This document shows, in pieces, positions 36,002-44,915 of a stretch of DNA of 64,000 nucleotides. Where the stretch lies: the NCBI GenBank assembly GCA_963760285.1, contig CAVXCI010000001.1, forward strand, positions 1 to 64,000, read 5' to 3'. The stretch is from PALSA-278 sp963760285 (GTDB lineage Bacteria > Acidobacteriota > Terriglobia > Acidiferrales > UBA7541). The first letter of the stretch is position 1; every line of letters begins with the position of its first letter. The notes beneath the pieces are model-generated. The model ran no database searches. It was not told the origin of the DNA and was given only the letters and a program-made list of their open reading frames with translations. A program made the position numbers and the translations under genes.

Positions 36002-36856
36002 TCAAATCTCGGCGCTTATCATGTGCCCCAAATTGCCACCCACCCGCAGCCGGTCAGCTCGGTTCTTAAAATACCGCTCGTTGATTTCGCGCGTTCCAAA
36101 ATCTTCCACTGAGCGAAAACCCATCCGCTCCATTCGGTCCACCAACTCTCGCGGTTCAAAGAATGACCGAAACGGTTCGCCCGCTGCCGCCACGCGTCGT
36201 GAAAGACTATTCAGCATCATTCGTTCCATCCATCTCAGCGCGCCGCGGGCAACGGCATAATCAAAAACAATCCCGCCCCCACGCCCCGTCGAAATCGCGA
36301 ACTCCAGTGTAGACACGATGGAACTTTCCTCTAAGTACATGATTACGCCCAGCCAGGAGAAGAACGCCGGCGCTTTGCGTTCGAATCCCGCCTGTTCCAG
36401 GCCGTCGGCCAAAGTCTGGCGGGCAAAATCCACGGGAGAAAATGTCACTGACGGGGGAATGGCAATTCCGGCCGCCGCCAGCCGGCGCCGTTTCCAATCC
36501 TGTGTCGCGGGATGATCCACTTCAAAGACATGCAGCGTGTCTTCGGGGAATGGGTTGCGGTATGCGAACGTATCCAGGCCGGCGCCGAGAATCACGTATT
36601 GTTTCGTTCCACGGCCAACGGCGCTCGTCAGTTGATCTTCCGCCAGCCGGCTGCGCGCCGCCATAAAAGCGCGAATGTACCCCGCCATGCGGCCTCGTTG
36701 TTTCCAACCCGCATTCTTCAGGCCTTCCGCGGATTCGCGTCCAATGACCGCCAGCGCCAGTGGATCGTCGAGGACTTTGGGGTGGTCGAAGAGTTGATGC
36801 GCCGCGCGGCGCACGGCCACTCGCTGGGCGGTTATGCTGGGACTTGTATCTTTCAT
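36002..36856 (-). CDS. SAM-dependent methyltransferase, TIGR00027 / LCM-like
   Basis: 284 aa, usual length for the family. The N-terminal TAQRVAVRRAAHQLFDHPKVLDDPLAL block, the SAM site YVILGAGLDTFAYR and the acidic EVDHPATQDWKRR are diagnostic of the leucine-carboxyl-methyltransferase-like family often called putative SAM-dependent methyltransferase TIGR00027. LGVIMYLEESS and EPRELVDRMERMGFR follow as in relatives. The natural substrate of most bacterial members is unknown, and context gives no clue: it is a monocistronic gene between the BNR gene and the lysine operon. Confidence 0.88.
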   Translation of the reverse strand: MKDTSPSITAQRVAVRRAAHQLFDHPKVLDDPLALAVIGRESAEGLKNAGWKQRGRMAGYIRAFMAARSRLAEDQLTSAVGRGTKQYVILGAGLDTFAYRNPFPEDTLHVFEVDHPATQDWKRRRLAAAGIAIPPSVTFSPVDFARQTLADGLEQAGFERKAPAFFSWLGVIMYLEESSIVSTLEFAISTGRGGGIVFDYAVARGALRWMERMMLNSLSRRVAAAGEPFRSFFEPRELVDRMERMGFRSVEDFGTREINERYFKNRADRLRVGGNLGHMISAEI

Positions 36857-37068
36857 GCCGGACTGGTTACGGAACTCCCTTCATTCTCACGGTGCCCATG
36901 AATGTGCCTGATCCCATCTTTGCGCACTTCGCGCGGGTTTCACCAGGCGGATTCATGACCTCTTTGTGCCGTACCCTCTGGAATCGGCGACCGACGCGCG
37001 TAGCATCCATGTGGCGTCCAAACGAAAGTGGGGGCACGGCAATCCGCCGCGGCGGTGACGCTACCGAA

Positions 37069-38106
37069 TCACAGTCCTCGCGCCACAAGCAGCTCGGCAT
37101 TCAGGATGGCAGCTCCCGCCGCGCCGCGGATGGTGTTGTGGCCAAGAAGCACAAACTTCCAACCGAGAATCGGGCATGGACGCAGGCGGCCAATCTGAAC
37201 CGCCATGCCGCCGCCCAGATTCACGTCCAGCCGCGGTTGCGGGTGGTCATGCTCCTTGCGGTACACCACAGGCTGATTGGGCGCGCTGGGCAATTGCAGG
37301 CGTTGCGGTTCGCCAGAGAAACCCCGCAGGGCATCCAGCATTTCGTCCCTGGAGATCTCGCTGCCCAGTTCCACCGACACCGTCTCTGTGTGCCCGTCAA
37401 TCACCGGCACCCGCGTGGTTTGCGCGCTGATTCTTACCGGGTGTGGAATGATGGCGTCGTCACATATTTCGCCCAGAATTTTTTGCGGCTCCGACTCTAA
37501 TTTCTCTTCTTCGCCAGCGATGAAGGGGACCACATTTCCCACGGCGTCCAGCGATGCCACGCCGGGATAGCCCGCGCCGGAGAGCGCCTGCATGGTCGTA
37601 ACCACCACGCGGCTGGGATGGAACGGGCGCAGCGCAGCAAGCGCCATGGCCAGGAAAACGGTTGAACAATTCGGATTCGTGACGATTGCCCCGCGCCAGT
37701 TTCTTTCCACTCTCTGCCTTGGGAGCAAGTCCAGATGGTGCGGATTGATTTCGGGTACAAGCAGCGGGACCAAAGGATCCATGCGAAAATTTCGTGCGTT
37801 ACTTACCACACTGTGGCCCGCCCCAGCAAAGGAGGCCTCCGCGTCACCCGCCACGGATGCGTCCAGCGCGGAGAAAACCAGCGCCGGACCCTTTCCCGGA
37901 GTCAGCGGTTCCACTTTTCTATCGGCTGCACTTTCAGGTCGCGGCTCTGGAAGACGCCACGGCAGATCGCCGTAGCGCTGGCCGGCAGAACGTTCGCTGG
38001 CCGCCAGCCACGTCAACCGGAACCAGGGATGCCTCTCCAACAGCCGCACGAATTGTTGCCCTACGGTTCCTGTGGCGCCAAGAATTCCAACATCGATGGG
38101 ATTCAA
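37069..38106 (-). CDS. asd: Aspartate-semialdehyde dehydrogenase
   Basis: 345 aa. Reduces aspartyl phosphate to aspartate semialdehyde, the branch point to lysine, threonine and methionine. NADP-binding start VGILGATGTVGQQFVRLL, active-site Cys in VTNPNCSTVF, and TTMQALSGAGYPG and HTETVSVEL downstream place it in the archaeal/fungal-type ASADH group rather than the E. coli type. Last gene of the riboswitch-led lysine operon, 75 nt after dapD. Confidence 0.93.
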   Translation of the reverse strand: MNPIDVGILGATGTVGQQFVRLLERHPWFRLTWLAASERSAGQRYGDLPWRLPEPRPESAADRKVEPLTPGKGPALVFSALDASVAGDAEASFAGAGHSVVSNARNFRMDPLVPLLVPEINPHHLDLLPRQRVERNWRGAIVTNPNCSTVFLAMALAALRPFHPSRVVVTTMQALSGAGYPGVASLDAVGNVVPFIAGEEEKLESEPQKILGEICDDAIIPHPVRISAQTTRVPVIDGHTETVSVELGSEISRDEMLDALRGFSGEPQRLQLPSAPNQPVVYRKEHDHPQPRLDVNLGGGMAVQIGRLRPCPILGWKFVLLGHNTIRGAAGAAILNAELLVARGL

Positions 38107-38181
38107 GCTTATACTCCTCTATTTTTCCACCGGATTTTGCGGATGCTGTTTTCCGCGGACGTCATTCTTCGCCGCCGCCGT

Positions 38182-39021
38182 TTATCTGAGCACGTCTTCC
38201 AAAGCCACGCGCGCGTCTGTTTTCGCATCGCGATACTTCACGATCACCGGCGTATAAAGCGAAATTTGCCATTCTTTGCCGTGTCCGCGGGAGACCATCC
38301 GCGACCCCGGAATCACCACGGCATTTTCCGGAACAATGAGCGGTCCATTCGCGCTGGCCGTGTGTACCGTTCCGTTGGCCAGGTCGTACAGCGGAGTTGA
38401 GCCATTCAGTATTGTGCCAGAGCCCAGCACCGCGCGCCGCTTTACGATGGTTCCCTCGTAAACACCGCAATTGCCACCCACGAGCACATCATCTTCCACG
38501 ACGACGGGCATTCCTCCCACCGGCTCGATCACTCCGCCAATCTGCGCGCCAGCGGAAATATGGCAGTTGCGGCCAATCTGCGCACAACTCCCAACCAGGG
38601 CGTTGGAGTCCACCAGGGTTCCTTCATCCACATATGCGCCCACATTAATGAACATGGGCGGCATGCAGACCACCCCTTTGCCCACGTAACAGCCGTCGCG
38701 GATGCTGGACCCCCCGGGAACAATGCGCACGCCGGAATTTGCCGTGAATGCCTTTACCGGATAGGTCGTCTTGTCAAAAAAAGGCTGCCGAGATGCGTCA
38801 ATGGACATATCCACCAGCACACCCATGCGAAATCCCAGCAGAATTCCTTTTTTCACCCATGCATTCACGCGCCATCCGCCGGGCGCTGGCGGATCCGGTT
38901 CGGCGGCGCGTACTTCGCCGGAGTTCAGCGCGGCTTTGAATTGCTGGAAGACCTGCCGATCTTTTTCTACGTACGCGTCCTGTCGCGCTTCAAAAAGCCG
39001 TTCAATTTCAATTTGCAACAT
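38182..39021 (-). CDS. dapD: Tetrahydrodipicolinate N-succinyltransferase
   Basis: 279 aa. Transfers succinyl from succinyl-CoA to tetrahydrodipicolinate. A helical N-terminal domain (1-100) is followed by a left-handed beta-helix of hexapeptide repeats (about 105-230: YVGKGVVCMPPMFINVGAYVDEGTLVDSNALVGSCAQIG). ATG 39021 overlaps the end of dapA by 14 nt. Its presence shows that this organism uses the succinylase route to diaminopimelate, matching the dapE-like first gene of the operon. Confidence 0.95.
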   Translation of the reverse strand: MLQIEIERLFEARQDAYVEKDRQVFQQFKAALNSGEVRAAEPDPPAPGGWRVNAWVKKGILLGFRMGVLVDMSIDASRQPFFDKTTYPVKAFTANSGVRIVPGGSSIRDGCYVGKGVVCMPPMFINVGAYVDEGTLVDSNALVGSCAQIGRNCHISAGAQIGGVIEPVGGMPVVVEDDVLVGGNCGVYEGTIVKRRAVLGSGTILNGSTPLYDLANGTVHTASANGPLIVPENAVVIPGSRMVSRGHGKEWQISLYTPVIVKYRDAKTDARVALEDVLR

Positions 39022-39904
39022 AAGTTCTTTCCACCAGGCTGAGAGATTCCAGAACGTCGCGGATTCTGGCCAGCGTCTCCGGCTTCGGCGGCACCATCGG
39101 CAATCGCCACACCGGCTCCAGCAATCCCATCAATGCCATCGCTGCTTTCACGGGCATGGGATTGGACTCCGCGAAGTTCGCTTCCATCAGCGGAAGATAT
39201 TTCCGCTGCAACTCACGCGCCGCCGCGAAATCATTGTGCAAACAAAATTGGGTGAGCTGGGTCATCTCCGCCGGGATTTCGTTGGAGGCCACGGAAATCA
39301 CGCCGCGCCCGCCCAGTGCCGCCAGCGGCAGAGTGATGGCGTCGTCGCCGGAGAGAACCACCAGCCGGTCGGAGACGGCATGCACAATGGCGGCCATCTG
39401 GCTAATGTTTCCGGACGCTTCCTTTATCCCCGCGATGTTTTCGATCTTCGACAATCTCCGGATGGTTGCCGGTTCCACGTTCACACCCGTGCGGCCGGGC
39501 ACGCTGTAAACAATAAGCGGTAATGGCACCGCTTCGGCGATGGCTTTGTAATGCTGGTAAAGTCCTTCCTGCGTTGGCTTGTTGTAATAGGGAGTCACGG
39601 ACAGAATTCCCGCTACGCCCAGCGTCGCCAATTCTTGGGCGCTCTTAATCACCTCTGCGGTGTTGTATCCGCCCGCGCCCGCAAGCACCGGAACTCTTCC
39701 GCCCGCCTCCTCCAGAGTGATTTGCACCACGCGCAACTTTTCCGCGTGCGTGAGCGTGGGGCTTTCGCCCGTGGTCCCGCATGGGACAAGAAAATTTACG
39801 CCGGCCTCCACCTGCCTGCGAACAAGCCGCCGCATGGCCGAATCATCCAAGGACAAATCCTTGCGAAACGGAGTCACCAAGGCTGTGCCGCATCCGGTAA
39901 ACAT
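39008..39904 (-). CDS. dapA: 4-hydroxy-tetrahydrodipicolinate synthase
   Basis: 298 aa. Condenses pyruvate with aspartate semialdehyde. TIM barrel with Schiff-base Lys in IAGIKEASG, Tyr of the catalytic triad in IVYSVPGRTG and GTTGESPTL at the active site. ATG 39904 was chosen over a longer reading because GGAGG lies just upstream and it starts directly at the barrel (MFTGCGTALVTPF). It overlaps dapD and follows dapB by 79 nt. Confidence 0.95.
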   Translation of the reverse strand: MFTGCGTALVTPFRKDLSLDDSAMRRLVRRQVEAGVNFLVPCGTTGESPTLTHAEKLRVVQITLEEAGGRVPVLAGAGGYNTAEVIKSAQELATLGVAGILSVTPYYNKPTQEGLYQHYKAIAEAVPLPLIVYSVPGRTGVNVEPATIRRLSKIENIAGIKEASGNISQMAAIVHAVSDRLVVLSGDDAITLPLAALGGRGVISVASNEIPAEMTQLTQFCLHNDFAAARELQRKYLPLMEANFAESNPMPVKAAMALMGLLEPVWRLPMVPPKPETLARIRDVLESLSLVERTYVAN

Positions 39905-39983
39905 TTGATCGCCTCCTCCGGGGGATTCAAATCCGCCGGTACAATTTCTGCTCGCACTGCTTCCGATTCCACGCACACAAAAC

Positions 39984-40679
39984 TTACGGCAAATCGTTCA
40001 CAATCTCGCGAAACTCGAAAACACCTTTGCGCCCGGCCAACCATCGCGCCGCGCGCAAAGCTCCACGCGCGAAGCCTTCGCGGTTTCGCGCCATATGGCG
40101 AAACGTGATGGTGTCGGAGTCCGAGTCAAAACCAATCTCGTGGGTGCCGGGATGCGCGCCGGCACGGTTGCTGGACGTGTCAATGGGCCCGCTGAATCCA
40201 CCCTGCTTCATTTTTTCGATGAGCGACAGCAGCGTACCGGACGGCCTGTCCTTCTTGGCGGCATGATGAATTTCCCATGCCCACGCGCCATACTCCGGCT
40301 GATTGGCGAGCAAATGCGCGGCTTCGGCGACAATCTGCGCAAACAAATTAGCGCCTACGGAAAAATTAGCGCCCCAGACCAATCCTGTCCCGGCCTGTTC
40401 CACCACACTCCGCACTCGGCCGAACTGATCCAGCCATCCCGTCGTCCCCGTCACTGCGTTGATCCCCAGGGCCGCCAGTCGTTCGATATTCTCCGGAGCG
40501 CACGCCGCCATGGAGAAGTCCACTGCAACTTCGACGCCATCCAGATTCGTTCTCGTAATCCCTTCGAATCGCCCATTGTTCGCACCGTTGAGCCTCACGG
40601 CCACGTCGAACCCATACTCCGGCGCCAGCTTTTCAATGAGGTGGCCCATTTTCCCGTAACCTACGATGGCTAAATTCAT
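39984..40679 (-). CDS. dapB: 4-hydroxy-tetrahydrodipicolinate reductase
   Basis: 231 aa, on the short side (E. coli has 273) but complete for the compact group: NAD(P) site MNLAIVGYGKMGHLI, TGTTGW, NFSVGANLF and the substrate motif EIHHAAKKDRPSGT. Where E. coli has HHRHKVDAPSGTA, the spacing here is normal. ATG 40679 has GGAGGTG about 10 nt upstream, inside the end of lysC; the lysC stop lies only 1 nt away, so the two are coupled. Confidence 0.94.
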   Translation of the reverse strand: MNLAIVGYGKMGHLIEKLAPEYGFDVAVRLNGANNGRFEGITRTNLDGVEVAVDFSMAACAPENIERLAALGINAVTGTTGWLDQFGRVRSVVEQAGTGLVWGANFSVGANLFAQIVAEAAHLLANQPEYGAWAWEIHHAAKKDRPSGTLLSLIEKMKQGGFSGPIDTSSNRAGAHPGTHEIGFDSDSDTITFRHMARNREGFARGALRAARWLAGRKGVFEFREIVNDLP

Positions 40680-40680
40680 T

Positions 40681-42051
40681 TCAACCAAACACCTCCGGAT
40701 CCAGGTCCGTGAAAAATTCCCGGTGCAGCGCCTCCGCGGCGCGCGGGAGATCCTCGGTGCTCACCACAATGCCCAGATTCAGCAACGACGCCCCCTGAGA
40801 AATCATGCGCACGTTCACGGATCGGAGAGCATCAAATATGCGCGCGGCAAGCCCGGGGGTACGGCGCAAGTTGTCTCCCACGGCGCAGAGAATGGACTGA
40901 TTTTTCTCCACGGAAACATCCGTGAAGGGATCCAGTTCCGCGCAAATTTCCGACAGATGTTCGTCGTTATCCACGGTGAGCGAAACGCTCACTTCCGATG
41001 TCGCCACCATGTCCACGGGTGTCTTGTAACGGTCAAACACTTCAAATATCCGGCGCAGGAATCCATGCGCCATAAGCATGCGGTTCGAGCGAATGTTCAG
41101 GACGGTTACATTGTGTTTGCACGCCAGGGATTTCAAAACGTTGCGGCAGCGCACCGGGTCCAAAACAATCTTGGTGCCTGGCGCATCCGGCCGGCGGGAA
41201 TTCAGAATCCAAACGGGGATATTTTTTGCCTTCGCCGGCGCCACCGTTGCGGGATGCAGAACCTTGGCGCCGAAATAGGCCAGTTCCGCGGCCTCGTCGA
41301 AGGAAATCGTTTTTACCGGTCGGGCATTGGGCACCAGCCGAGGATCGCAGGTGAGAACGCCATCAACGTCCGTCCAGATTTGGATTTCCTCCGCCCCGAT
41401 CGCCGCGCCGACCAGCGACGCGGTGAAATCGGAGCCTCCGCGGCCGAGCGTAGTCGTCAAGCCATCGAGGGTGGCCCCGATGAAACCGCCCATTACGATG
41501 ACGCCGTCGTGTTCTCTGGGCGAGATCTTTTCCGCAATTCTTGCATTTGTTTCCCGCATCAGCGGCGCTGCTTCGCAGAAATGATCGTCGGTAACAATCA
41601 CGCCGCGCGAATCCAGATGCGTCGCCTTTATCGCCGCATTTCGAAGCGCATGCGTCACAATATGGCTTGAAAGACGCTCTCCAAAACTCGCGACAGTATC
41701 CAACGAGCGCGGCGTCAGTTCGCCAAGCGCGGAAAGCCCTTTCACGATTTCCTCCAGGGCGCGGAAATACTCTCGCAGGGTGCGCCCCAATTCCGCGCGG
41801 TCTTCGGCGGAAACACACGGCAGGGCCTCATTGCAGTGGAACTCTTCGAGCAAACGGAGCTGTTCCATGGCCGCTTGCCGGTCACCCCGCGCAGCATCTT
41901 CGGCAATGGTAATGAGTCTATTCGTGGTCTTTCCCATGGCGGAAACCACCACCACCGGGCGGCGGCGTACCCTCTCCCTGATGATGGAGACGGCGCGCAG
42001 GATCACCTCAACCGATTCCAAAGACGTCCCGCCAAATTTCATTACGATCAT
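40681..42051 (-). CDS. lysC: Aspartate kinase
   Basis: 456 aa. First committed step of the aspartate family. Kinase domain MIVMKFGGTSLESV...GGSDFTASLVGAAIGAEEIQIWTDVDGVLTCDPR (about 1-280), followed by two ACT domains (about 300-450, VTVLNIRSNRM, VDMVATSEVSVSLTVD), the usual site of lysine feedback. ATG 42051 has AGGAGAGG upstream; the longer upstream reading lacks kinase sequence. Second gene of the operon. Control should be double: riboswitch on the mRNA and, probably, ACT-mediated inhibition. Confidence 0.95.
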   Translation of the reverse strand: MIVMKFGGTSLESVEVILRAVSIIRERVRRRPVVVVSAMGKTTNRLITIAEDAARGDRQAAMEQLRLLEEFHCNEALPCVSAEDRAELGRTLREYFRALEEIVKGLSALGELTPRSLDTVASFGERLSSHIVTHALRNAAIKATHLDSRGVIVTDDHFCEAAPLMRETNARIAEKISPREHDGVIVMGGFIGATLDGLTTTLGRGGSDFTASLVGAAIGAEEIQIWTDVDGVLTCDPRLVPNARPVKTISFDEAAELAYFGAKVLHPATVAPAKAKNIPVWILNSRRPDAPGTKIVLDPVRCRNVLKSLACKHNVTVLNIRSNRMLMAHGFLRRIFEVFDRYKTPVDMVATSEVSVSLTVDNDEHLSEICAELDPFTDVSVEKNQSILCAVGDNLRRTPGLAARIFDALRSVNVRMISQGASLLNLGIVVSTEDLPRAAEALHREFFTDLDPEVFG

Positions 42052-42127
42052 GGACCGTCCTCTCCTGTTGCGCATGGCCCGGAGGCTCCAGCCAGATGCG
42101 ACTGCCTCGGCGATTGAGTGAAGCGCT

Positions 42128-43141
42128 TCACGCTGCACACAGGAGCCGCGAAACAATGTCCGAATAGATATTCACGGCATCCAGTAGTTCTTTCTTCGGT
42201 ACTCTTTCCTCCGCGCCATGCGCCAGATGGATGGATCCAGGACCGATCAAAAACGGCTTGCCCCACGCCGGGGAGAGAAAAGGAATATCCGAAGTGAAAG
42301 AGGCAATTGTTGTGGGCAGTCCATCAAATGGTTCATATCGCATGGCCGGGAGGCACAGAACTTCTTTCACTTCAGCGCGACAGCCCGCCGCATCGGTGAT
42401 GGCCTGGCGAATCGGTGCGGAATCATCCACAAGGCGAACGAGAATTTCCGCCTGCGCAAAATCCGCTACTACGTTGGGCGCCTGACCGCCCGAGATCGTT
42501 CCGATATTCAGCGTGCAGGCGCCTAGCAGAGAATCCTGGGGGAGCGGTACGCGGCGGACCGCCTCCAGCGCGTCCAGCAACTTTTCGATAGCGGATTCCC
42601 CCAACTCGGGGAAAGCGGAATGCGCCGCGCGCCCAGCGGACCTAAGTTCCAGACGCAAGGCCCCCTTGGAGCCCAACGCCAGCTTGTTTTCTGTCGGCTC
42701 TCCATTTATCAGAAATCGCGAACCGCGAGGAGACTTTCCTGCGACTATCGCTCCCGCACTATTGCGTTCCTCGCCCACCACAAGGAGAAGGCCAAAATTT
42801 CGCGTGCCCCGAGTCAGCAGTCTTTCTGATGCCGCCACCATGGCGGCGACAATCCCTTTTGCGTCGCAGGCCCCGCGCCCCCAAATGTGTTCATCATCCT
42901 CGCGCGATGGGATGAATGGAGGAACGGTGTCGATATGAGAAGACAACGTAACAACGGGTTCGCCCCAACAGGCAAATACATTGAAGCGATCCCTTTCCAC
43001 TTCCATCCGCTCGACCCGGCCTGCAAAGCGGAATGCCAAATCACACAAGTGCTTCTCAAGGCAGGAAGCAAGCTGCCCCTCATTGTTGGTGATGGACTCG
43101 ATGTCCACAAGGGACCGAGTCAACTCAAAGACATTAATCAT
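42128..43141 (-). CDS. dapE: M20-family peptidase, probable succinyl-diaminopimelate desuccinylase
   Basis: 337 aa. Di-zinc M20 hydrolase with ligands and catalytic residues in SSHIDTVPPF, GRGACDAKG, VVGEERNSAG and LAHGAEERV, and a dimerisation insert between about 150 and 260. The sequence alone could also be an acetylornithine/acetyl-lysine deacetylase, but it is the first gene of a lysine operon that contains dapD and lies directly behind a lysine riboswitch, so DapE function is inferred. The ATG at 43141 has AAAGGG 5 nt upstream, which can pair with an upstream CCCTT. Confidence 0.8.
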   Translation of the reverse strand: MINVFELTRSLVDIESITNNEGQLASCLEKHLCDLAFRFAGRVERMEVERDRFNVFACWGEPVVTLSSHIDTVPPFIPSREDDEHIWGRGACDAKGIVAAMVAASERLLTRGTRNFGLLLVVGEERNSAGAIVAGKSPRGSRFLINGEPTENKLALGSKGALRLELRSAGRAAHSAFPELGESAIEKLLDALEAVRRVPLPQDSLLGACTLNIGTISGGQAPNVVADFAQAEILVRLVDDSAPIRQAITDAAGCRAEVKEVLCLPAMRYEPFDGLPTTIASFTSDIPFLSPAWGKPFLIGPGSIHLAHGAEERVPKKELLDAVNIYSDIVSRLLCAA

Positions 43142-43144
43142 TTT

Positions 43145-43173
43145 TCCCTTTGTATGGAGGGGACGAGAAGGGA
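43145..43173 (-). promoter_or_regulatory. Possible ribosome-site-sequestering hairpin
   Basis: On the minus strand TCCCTT (43168-43173) can pair with AAGGGA (43145-43150), which is the ribosome site of the first operon gene. It is a plausible expression platform in which ligand binding hides the start, although the stem is only 6 bp. Confidence 0.4.
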
Positions 43174-43208
43174 GGAAACGCCGGAAGTGCCGCGCGGCTT
43201 CATCACTC

Positions 43209-43396
43209 CTCGGCAGCGCTCCATCCGTTTATGCCGGATGACAGTGGACGGGCCTTGGACCCATCCCCCAACCGCAGCGGATTCAGCTACCGCAGCGATT
43301 TCGGCGGAGTCAACACCTGGAACCCCTTTCGCCAAGCCCTCCGAAGCTGCCCGGAGTTTCGGCCCGGCTACTTATGGCCTCCGCACCTCTACCAAG
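43209..43396 (-). promoter_or_regulatory. Lysine riboswitch (L box)
   Basis: Reading the minus strand, the order of conserved L-box blocks is present: GGTAGAGGTGCGG, AAGTAGCC, GGCGAAAGGGG, CCGCCGAA, GATGGGT, CACTGTCA and GGATGGAGCGCTGCC. The P1 helix closes: CTTGGTAG (43389-43396) with CTGCCGAG (43209-43216) over 8 pairs, two of them G-U. About 188 nt, typical for the class. Lysine binding should lower expression of dapE-lysC-dapB-dapA-dapD-asd. The aptamer begins about 2 nt after the predicted transcription start. Confidence 0.9.
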
Positions 43397-43404
43397 AAAC
43401 AACC

Positions 43405-43433
43405 AGTGTAGCGAGACACGAAGAATGAGTCAA
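43405..43433 (-). promoter_or_regulatory. Promoter of the lysine operon
   Basis: Minus-strand TTGACT (43428-43433) and TACACT (43405-43410) with an exact 17-nt spacer. The predicted start near 43398 leaves the lysine aptamer at the very 5' end of the transcript. Confidence 0.7.
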
Positions 43434-43504
43434 GAAATGAGGAATGAGTGCGCATTTTTCCGTGATAGTTTGTTAGCGAGACAAACCTTGAACAGGACAT
43501 GAAG

Positions 43505-44839
43505 ATGCCAATCCCAATTGATCCCACGCGATATACGCCTTTCTTTTCGTATCGGCCCATTCCCAGGCGAGAACCCGGCCAGCGGCGGCTTTTCTGCGAA
43601 GAAGTGGACCTGGCTCGCATTTCTGAGTCGGTGGGCACTCCCACCTACGTGTACAGCCGGAAAAGCATTGAAACAGCCTACCGCAAACTGGATCGCGCGT
43701 TTGGATCGCTGCCCCACACGTTGTGTTACGCCGTGAAAGCAAATGGAAATCTCTCCGTGCTGCGTGTGCTGGCGCGGTTGGGAAGCAGTTTTGACATCGT
43801 TTCCGGCGGCGAACTCGATCGGCTGCGGCGCATCGGCGCTTCCGGTGACCGCATCGTTTTCTCCGGAGTGGGCAAATCGCGGGAGGAGATTCGCGAGGCT
43901 CTGCGCTACCCGGGACCGGAGAAGAATCGGAACGGGATTCTGCTGTTCAACATAGAGTCGGGTGAAGAACTGGAAATTCTTCTCGGTGAAGCGGCACGCG
44001 TCAAAAAACAAAATGAATCGCGCGTCGCCACGGCCATTCGGGTGAATCCGGACGTGATAGCCGGAGGCCATCGCCACATCTCCACGGGCCATCACCAGCA
44101 TAAATTTGGAGTTGATTGGGAAGAAGCGCGCCGTCTCTACCTGGCGCACAAGGACTCGCGATACATCGCCTGGCGGGGAATGAGCGCGCACATTGGTTCG
44201 CAGATTCTTTCTTCAAGTCCGTTTCGCCGGGCGCTGACGAGAATGGCCGTTTGGATACAAGAGCTCGCTCGAATTGGCGTCCATCTGGGTCTTCTCGATC
44301 TGGGTGGTGGTCTGGGAATCCGCTATGGGGGCGAAGAACCGTTGGCAATCAAAGAATATGCGAAGACTCTGGCGAAAATCGTGCGGCCGCTGGGTTGCCG
44401 GCTTTTGATTGAGCCGGGGCGCACGATCGTTGGACCGGCGGGCGTGCTGCTCACGCGCGTGCTCTATCGCAAGGAAAACCGCGGAAAGAAATTTGTGGTG
44501 GTGGATGCGGGCATGAATGATCTGATCCGACCTGTCTTGTATGAGGCCACCCATCCCATCACGCCACTAATACTGAAGAATTCGAATTCGCCGGCGCGAC
44601 GCGTGGATATTGTCGGCCCGGTTTGCGAAACAGGGGATTTTCTCGCCCGGAATCGGACCATGAAAGAAGTTGAGCGAGGCGACGTGCTCGCCGTTTGGGC
44701 GGCGGGAGCTTATGGCTTTGTGGAGTCCTCGAATTACAATGCGCGCTGCCGTGCCGCTGAAGTCCTAGTGAATGGAAAGCGCTTCCACGTTGCTCGCCGC
44801 CGCGAGACGTACGCGGATCTCATCCGCGGTGAATGCTAG
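43505..44839 (+). CDS. lysA: Diaminopimelate decarboxylase
   Basis: 444 aa. Last step of lysine synthesis, PLP-dependent. PLP Lys in CYAVKANGN, HIGSQI, GGGLGIRYGG, the Arg/Glu-containing LLIEPGRTIVG and the Cys of the active site in GPVCETGD. ATG 43505 is preferred to 43499 because AGGA then has usable spacing. It is divergent from the riboswitch operon, so it shares the intergenic region but not the aptamer. The N-terminal YTPFFSYRPIPRREPGQRRLFCEEVDL is a normal lead-in. Confidence 0.95.
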   Translation: MPIPIDPTRYTPFFSYRPIPRREPGQRRLFCEEVDLARISESVGTPTYVYSRKSIETAYRKLDRAFGSLPHTLCYAVKANGNLSVLRVLARLGSSFDIVSGGELDRLRRIGASGDRIVFSGVGKSREEIREALRYPGPEKNRNGILLFNIESGEELEILLGEAARVKKQNESRVATAIRVNPDVIAGGHRHISTGHHQHKFGVDWEEARRLYLAHKDSRYIAWRGMSAHIGSQILSSSPFRRALTRMAVWIQELARIGVHLGLLDLGGGLGIRYGGEEPLAIKEYAKTLAKIVRPLGCRLLIEPGRTIVGPAGVLLTRVLYRKENRGKKFVVVDAGMNDLIRPVLYEATHPITPLILKNSNSPARRVDIVGPVCETGDFLARNRTMKEVERGDVLAVWAAGAYGFVESSNYNARCRAAEVLVNGKRFHVARRRETYADLIRGEC

Positions 44840-44915
44840 CGTGTCAATTCAGCGACAAATCGCCCTGAGATTCGGGGATATTTTCGATCCCACCCCTCTC
44901 AGCCATGAACAATCT

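Noticed and set aside
40666..41670. 334-codon plus-strand ORF antisense to lysC
   Set aside because: lysC is unmistakable on the other strand; the antisense frame is His/Arg/Asn-rich and motif-free.
43430..44191. 253-codon minus-strand ORF over the start of lysA and the lysine promoter
   Set aside because: It overlaps the conserved lysA coding sequence and reads through the operon promoter; no protein-family features.
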